Origin: Ruminococcus_G sp963594675
GTDB taxonomy: Bacteria; Bacillota; Clostridia; Lachnospirales; Lachnospiraceae
Assembly (NCBI GenBank): GCA_963594675.1
Contig: CAVBGA010000128.1
Location: 1 to 10,815 of the forward strand
Direction: 5' to 3'
Length of the DNA: 10,815 nt
Shown here: positions 8,901 to 10,815 of the stretch, piece by piece
Layout: every line of letters begins with the position of its first letter
How positions within the stretch are numbered: the stretch's first letter is position 1
The notes under the pieces: model-generated
The model's database searches: none
Seen by the model: only the letters and a program-made list of their open reading frames with translations
Told to the model about the DNA's origin: nothing
Position numbers and translations under genes: made by a program

Positions 8901-9112
8901 ACAGTCAAAGGCTCAATATAAACACGATCTGCAATATCTTTGTCTGTCATGATCGTTGCAGGATTAGAATTAAGAAGTACAACCTCCAGTCCTTCTTCTT
9001 TCAAAGAACGGCAGGCCTGGGTACCTGCATAGTCAAACTCTGCTGCCTGTCCAATGACGATCGGACCAGAACCGATTACGAGAACTTTTTTAATATCCTG
9101 ATTTCTAGGCAT
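5909..9112 (-). CDS. carB: Carbamoyl-phosphate synthase, large (synthetase) subunit
   Basis: CarB takes ammonia from CarA through a tunnel and uses two ATP to make carbamoyl phosphate for pyrimidines and arginine. At 1067 residues it is full length (E. coli 1073). The two homologous halves are clear. The first ATP-grasp unit starts at LVIGSGPIVIGQ (11-22), with R129, R169 and E215 in expected places and EVNPR at 298-302. An oligomerisation segment (about 405-550) ends in an acidic linker. The second unit starts at LVLGSGPIRIGQ (555-566), with RPSY (708-711) and EVNPRSSR (832-839). The C-terminal allosteric MGS-like domain (about 936-1067) keeps T968, T971 and K986, which align with E. coli residues that bind IMP or UMP, so nucleotide control is plausible. 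The ATG shares one base with the carA stop (TAATG). Confidence 0.98.
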   Translation of the reverse strand: MPRNQDIKKVLVIGSGPIVIGQAAEFDYAGTQACRSLKEEGLEVVLLNSNPATIMTDKDIADRVYIEPLTVEVVEQLILKEKPDSVLPTLGGQAGLNLAMALDENGFLQEHGVRLIGTTAETIRKAEDREAFKETMEKIHEPIATSLVVENVEDGIAFTNTIGYPVVLRPAYTLGGSGGGIAHNQQELVEILENGLRLSRVGQVLVERCIAGWKEIEYEVMRDSMGNCITVCNMENIDPVGVHTGDSIVVAPSQTLGDKEYQMLRTSALNIISELNITGGCNVQYALKPDSFEYCVIEVNPRVSRSSALASKATGYPIAKVAAKIALGYTLDEIPNAITGKTYASFEPMLDYCVVKIPRLPFDKFISAKRTLTTQMKATGEVMSICNNFEGALMKAIRSLEQHVDSLMSYDFTGLDDDELMKQLNIVDDMRIWRIAEALRRNVSPELIHDLTQIDLWFIDKFAILVEMENELKTKELTDDLLAEAKRLEFPDHVIASLTGKTEEEVKAQRLAADITASFKMVDTCAAEFAAATPYYYSVHGGENEAEASDRKKILVLGSGPIRIGQGIEFDFCSVHCTWAFAEEGYETIIINNNPETVSTDFDIADKLYFEPLTPEDVENIVRIEKPDGAVVQFGGQTAIKLTESLLKMGVPILGTSAENVDAAEDRELFDQILEECQIPRPQGHTVFTAEEAKKAANELGYPVLVRPSYVLGGQGMQIAINDEDVDEFIGIINRIAQEHPILVDKYLMGKEIEVDAVCDGEDILIPGIMEHIERAGIHSGDSISVYPAQTISAKAKATIEEYTKRLARSLHVIGMINIQFIVCGEEVYVIEVNPRSSRTVPYISKVTGIPIVPLATKVILGHKIREMGYEPGLQPEAKYFAIKMPVFSFEKIRGADISLGPEMKSTGECLGIAETFNEALYKAFLGSGMDLPKYKNMIITVKDEDKHDIIDIGRRFSELGYKIYATRSTAKVLNDNGVPAIRTNKLEQPSPNLMDLILGHKIDLVIDTPAQGVEHSQDGFLIRRNAIETGVNVLTSIDTAQALVTSLENTDRNRLSLIDIATIDRR
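5912..5917 (-). promoter_or_regulatory. uppP ribosome binding site embedded in the end of carB
   Basis: AGGAGA on the minus strand forms the last two arginine codons of carB and sits six bases before the uppP ATG. Ribosomes finishing carB would expose or load this site, pointing to coupled translation. Confidence 0.75.
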
Positions 9113-10188
9113 TATTTTTTACCTCCCATCATGTCGATAAAGCGGTCAAACAGGTATCCTGAATCCTGGGGTCCGGGGCATGCTTCCGGATGAAACTGTA
9201 CAGTAAAAATGTTCTTTCCTGTATAGGACAATCCTTCATTTGTACCATCATTTACATTTACAAAAGCCGGAACAGCAACAGCCGGATCCAAATTCTTGGT
9301 ATCAACAACATAGCCATGATTCTGAGAAGAAATGTAAGCCCTTCCCGTTGCCAGATCTTTAACCGGATGATTGCCACCTCTGTGTCCATATTTCAGCTTG
9401 TAAGTATCCGCTCCTGTAGCCAAGGCCATAAGCTGGTGTCCCAGACAAATAGCAAAAATCGGTACATTTGAATCATAAAGCTTCTTAATTTCTGCAATAA
9501 TAGAAGCACATTCTTTGGGATCTCCAGGGCCATTGGATAACATAATACCATCCGGATTGGAAGCTAAAATCTCTTCTGCTGTAGTAAGTGCCGGATAAAT
9601 AGTTACCTCACAATCTCTCTCCGCCAGAGAGCGAGGAATGTTATTCTTTGCTCCGAAATCCATAAGCGCAACCTTATAGGTATTGCCTTCTCCCATTACC
9701 TTTTTCTCAGCACAGGTCACCTTCTCAACTACCTTACCTGTATTATAAGCTTTTAATTTAGGAATCACTTCATCTAAAGAGAAATTCTCATTGGTAGTGA
9801 TCATTCCGTTCATGGTTCCCTTTTCTCTAAGCAACTTGGTAAGTGCTCTGGTGTCGATTCCTGCAATACCCGGAATATCATTCTTCTCTAGAAAATTCTG
9901 AATGGTATCCTGGCATCTAAAATTACTGGGAATTCTGGAAAGTTCTCTTACAATATATCCATCGGGCCAAGGTCTTGAAGATTCACAATCATCGTAACAA
10001 ATTCCATAATTGCCGATCAGCGGATAGGTCATACACACCGCCTGGCCAGCATAGGAAGGATCTGTCAGCACCTCAAGATAACCTGTCATGGATGTATTAA
10101 ATACGATCTCACTGATTACTTCCCTCTGAGAACCTATACTAGTCCCTTTAAAAACATGTCCGTCCTCTAAAATAAGAAACGCTTTCAT
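9112..10188 (-). CDS. carA: Carbamoyl-phosphate synthase, small (glutaminase) subunit
   Basis: CarA hydrolyses glutamine and passes ammonia to CarB. The 358-residue protein has the CarA-specific N-terminal domain (about 1-165, with LTDPSYAGQ at 41-49 and IDTRALTKLLREKG at 111-124), followed by a class I glutamine amidotransferase domain with NGPGDP (219-224), the nucleophile elbow AICLGHQ (C248), GGNHPV (271-276), SQNHG (288-292) and FHPEACPGP (H333, E335). The Cys-His-Glu triad is complete, so the glutaminase should be active. Length fits Firmicute homologues. The ATG at 10188 has only a modest Shine-Dalgarno (AAGG, 10196-10199, minus, seven bases away), weaker than those of the downstream genes. 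It is the first gene of carA-carB-uppP-kinase-like, behind a leader with terminator-like structure. Confidence 0.98.
   Translation of the reverse strand: MKAFLILEDGHVFKGTSIGSQREVISEIVFNTSMTGYLEVLTDPSYAGQAVCMTYPLIGNYGICYDDCESSRPWPDGYIVRELSRIPSNFRCQDTIQNFLEKNDIPGIAGIDTRALTKLLREKGTMNGMITTNENFSLDEVIPKLKAYNTGKVVEKVTCAEKKVMGEGNTYKVALMDFGAKNNIPRSLAERDCEVTIYPALTTAEEILASNPDGIMLSNGPGDPKECASIIAEIKKLYDSNVPIFAICLGHQLMALATGADTYKLKYGHRGGNHPVKDLATGRAYISSQNHGYVVDTKNLDPAVAVPAFVNVNDGTNEGLSYTGKNIFTVQFHPEACPGPQDSGYLFDRFIDMMGGKK
9121..9127 (-). promoter_or_regulatory. carB ribosome binding site embedded in the end of carA
   Basis: GGGAGGT on the minus strand encodes the final Gly-Gly of CarA (MMGGKK) and lies eight bases before the carB ATG, which itself shares a base with the carA stop. 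This favours matched synthesis of the two subunits. Confidence 0.8.
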
Positions 10189-10252
10189 TTAATTACCTTA
10201 TTCCTTTCTGAGTCCCTAATTCCTGCCGTCATAAGTGTAATCATAGCTTTTT

Positions 10253-10295
10253 ACAAAAAAAAAGACAAAAAAGGACCCTATGGATTAGCCCCTTT
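10253..10295 (-). terminator. Terminator-like hairpin with long U-tract in the carA leader (attenuator candidate)
   Basis: Read on the minus strand, AAAGGG (10290-10295) pairs with TCCTTT (10270-10275; one G-U), then CTA pairs with TAG around a 5-base loop. It is followed by T6, GTC and T9 down to about 10255. This lies roughly 65-110 bases upstream of carA and precedes no other gene end, so it would act within the carA transcript. The stem is short and interrupted, so strength is uncertain. No PyrR-binding consensus is recognisable. Confidence 0.45.
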
Positions 10296-10299
10296 GCTT

Positions 10300-10330
10300 A
10301 TCTATATCTAAAAGATTTTATCATATAGAT
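10300..10330. repeat. 31-bp near-perfect dyad overlapping the carA -10 box
   Basis: ATCTATAT (10300-10307) and ATATAGAT (10323-10330) are exact reverse complements. Nested inside are TAAAA (10309-10313) and TTTTA (10316-10320), also exact, so 13 of the pairable positions match with only one- and two-base interruptions. It covers the predicted -10 (10315-10320) and start point. It could be a repressor site, or a hairpin in RNA from an upstream promoter. Confidence 0.6.
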
Positions 10331-10343
10331 TCTGGGATGTAAA
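10315..10343 (-). promoter_or_regulatory. Predicted sigma-A promoter for the carA operon
   Basis: Minus strand TTTACA (10338-10343), a 17-base spacer and TAAAAT (10315-10320), each hexamer five of six to consensus. The start would be near 10308, about 120 bases from carA. A weaker candidate lies upstream: TTCAAA (10393-10398), 16 bases, TAATAT (10371-10376). Confidence 0.6.
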
Positions 10344-10380
10344 GTACCGCTTACTCCCTCGATTTTCCCCATATTACACA

Positions 10381-10411
10381 GCTTTTGACGCTTTTGAATT
10401 ATTATTCAAAA
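10381..10411. repeat. Direct repeat plus perfect palindrome between the carA and tRNA-Leu promoters
   Basis: GCTTTTGA occurs at 10381-10388 and again at 10390-10397, a 9-base period. The second copy runs into a perfect palindrome, TTTTGAAT (10392-10399), TATT, ATTCAAAA (10404-10411). Three TTTTGA-type half-sites therefore sit 16-45 bases upstream of the tRNA -35. Operator or upstream promoter element are both possible. Confidence 0.45.
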
Positions 10412-10426
10412 AATTTTATTTTTTTC

Positions 10427-10455
10427 TTGACAATTACCAACGCATAGAGTATTAT
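10427..10455 (+). promoter_or_regulatory. Strong sigma-A promoter for tRNA-Leu
   Basis: A perfect TTGACA (10427-10432), a 17-base spacer and TATTAT (10450-10455, five of six). A/T tracts just upstream (10408-10425) could act as an UP element. The start would be near 10462, about 40 bases before the tRNA. Confidence 0.8.
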
Positions 10456-10501
10456 ATGTTTTGTCAGTTGCTTGCGATACATATTGTGAGTAACAAAGCG
10501 T

Positions 10502-10585
10502 GCAGGAGTGGCGGAATTGGCAGACGCGCAGGCTTCAGGTGCCTGTGGTCGCAAGATCGTGTGGGTTCAAGTCCCATCTCCTGCA
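10502..10585 (+). tRNA. tRNA-Leu, anticodon CAG
   Basis: An 84-base cloverleaf. The acceptor GCAGGAG (10502-10508) pairs fully with CTCCTGC (10578-10584), with discriminator A at 10585. The anticodon stem CAGGC/GCCTG (10529-10533, 10541-10545) encloses loop TTCAGGT with anticodon CAG at 10536-10538, reading CUG. The long variable arm typical of leucine tRNAs is GGTC, loop GCAA, GATC (10547-10558). T stem 10561-10565 with 10573-10577 and loop TTCAAGT. The 3' CCA is not encoded and must be added enzymatically. Confidence 0.97.
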
Positions 10586-10600
10586 TTTTTCTTTTTATGG

Positions 10601-10626
10601 AGAAGTTGCCACTGACAGCTTCTTTT
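10601..10626 (+). terminator. Weak terminator-like hairpin after tRNA-Leu
   Basis: AGAAGTTG (10601-10608) pairs with CAGCTTCT (10616-10623, one G-U) over a 7-base loop, followed by only a few T residues. It may help tRNA release or 3' processing; the stronger hairpin follows at 10639. Confidence 0.4.
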
Positions 10627-10638
10627 GCATATTATGGC

Positions 10639-10680
10639 AAAAACCATCGATCAAAATGACCGATGGTTTTTATTTTATTT
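10639..10680. terminator. Bidirectional intrinsic terminator between tRNA-Leu and the serine hydrolase gene
   Basis: AAAAACCATCG (10639-10649) is the exact reverse complement of CGATGGTTTTT (10661-10671), with an 11-base loop. T-rich sequence follows on the plus strand (to 10680) and a T5 run on the minus strand. It begins three bases after the stop of the minus-strand gene and serves both convergent transcripts. Confidence 0.88.
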
Positions 10681-10815
10681 ATTCAGATATGAATAGACAG
10701 TACTTGAAATATTCTTTATTCTTGAAATAGAATATCCTTCATTGCCTGTATTTGAGAAAACACATATTACATAATCTTTTTTCTTTCCATAGACAATCGC
10801 CATATCATGCTGCAC
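10675..10815 (-). CDS. C-terminal end of a probable serine hydrolase of the class A beta-lactamase-like family (partial)
   Basis: The open frame enters from the right edge and ends at TAA (10675-10677), giving 46 residues. It begins with HDMAIVYGKKKDYVICVF and ends with an amphipathic helix-like stretch (ISRIKNISSTVYSYLNK). The pattern of a conserved His-Asp-hydrophobic-Ala-Ile-Val-Tyr, two beta-strands and a last helix is the usual C-terminus of class A beta-lactamase-related serine hydrolases. The catalytic motifs (SxxK, SDN, KTG) would lie outside the window, so activity cannot be judged. A terminator follows directly. Known: fold of that family. Inferred: membership from a short segment; another penicillin-binding-protein-like hydrolase is possible. 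Confidence 0.6.
   Translation of the reverse strand: MQHDMAIVYGKKKDYVICVFSNTGNEGYSISRIKNISSTVYSYLNK

Noticed and set aside
10189..10310. PyrR-binding loop in the carA leader
   Set aside because: The stretch around AATCCATAGGG faintly resembles the PyrR loop, but the stem bases do not pair as required and the GAGAGG core is missing.
10500..10730. Small open frame starting at the tRNA-Leu (product beginning MQEWRNWQTRRLQ)
   Set aside because: It is a translation of the tRNA itself; peptides with this type of start are a well-known annotation artefact from leucine tRNA genes.
1..10815. Defence system, mobile element or CRISPR array
   Set aside because: Every long coding frame belongs to a housekeeping family, no transposase or integrase motif was seen, and the only repeats are short palindromes or direct repeats near promoters and terminators.

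Overview
The window reads as ordinary chromosomal core sequence from a low-to-moderate G+C Firmicute, most likely a clostridium of the Lachnospiraceae type. That placement is an inference from protein character (a ~290-residue PurC, a meso-DAP-type MurE, a YqeA-like carbamate kinase homologue), strong purine-rich ribosome binding sites and Firmicute-style promoters; no 16S gene or other firm taxonomic marker is present. I see no mobile element, CRISPR array or phage gene.

Layout, left to right. (1) Positions 1-2797, minus strand: murE followed by priA, joined by an ATGA overlap; priA runs off the left edge. (2) Positions 2798-3086: divergent promoter region for murE (minus) and purC (plus), with an inverted repeat wrapped around the purC promoter. 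(3) purC, plus strand, ending in a strong bidirectional terminator. (4) Positions 4032-10188, minus strand: a tightly packed set, in transcription order carA, carB, uppP and a carbamate-kinase-like gene. (5) Positions 10189-10501: a 313-base control region holding a carA promoter, a 31-bp near-perfect dyad over its -10 box, further hairpins, a terminator-like hairpin with long U-tract, and the divergent promoter of a tRNA-Leu. (6) tRNA-Leu(CAG), then a bidirectional terminator and the 3' end of a serine-hydrolase (class A beta-lactamase-like) gene on the minus strand.

How the genes fit together. CarA and CarB make carbamoyl phosphate from glutamine, bicarbonate and ATP for pyrimidines and arginine. 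The last gene of the cluster resembles carbamate kinase, which normally interconverts carbamoyl phosphate and ATP plus carbamate, but two glycine-rich active-site motifs are altered, so its activity is uncertain. UppP recycles undecaprenyl diphosphate for wall synthesis, as MurE builds the wall precursor; its place between carB and the kinase-like gene is the metabolic oddity. The points most worth a second look are the altered kinase homologue, its gene context, and the unusually structured control region upstream of carA. I did not find clear evidence for a wholly new multi-gene system.
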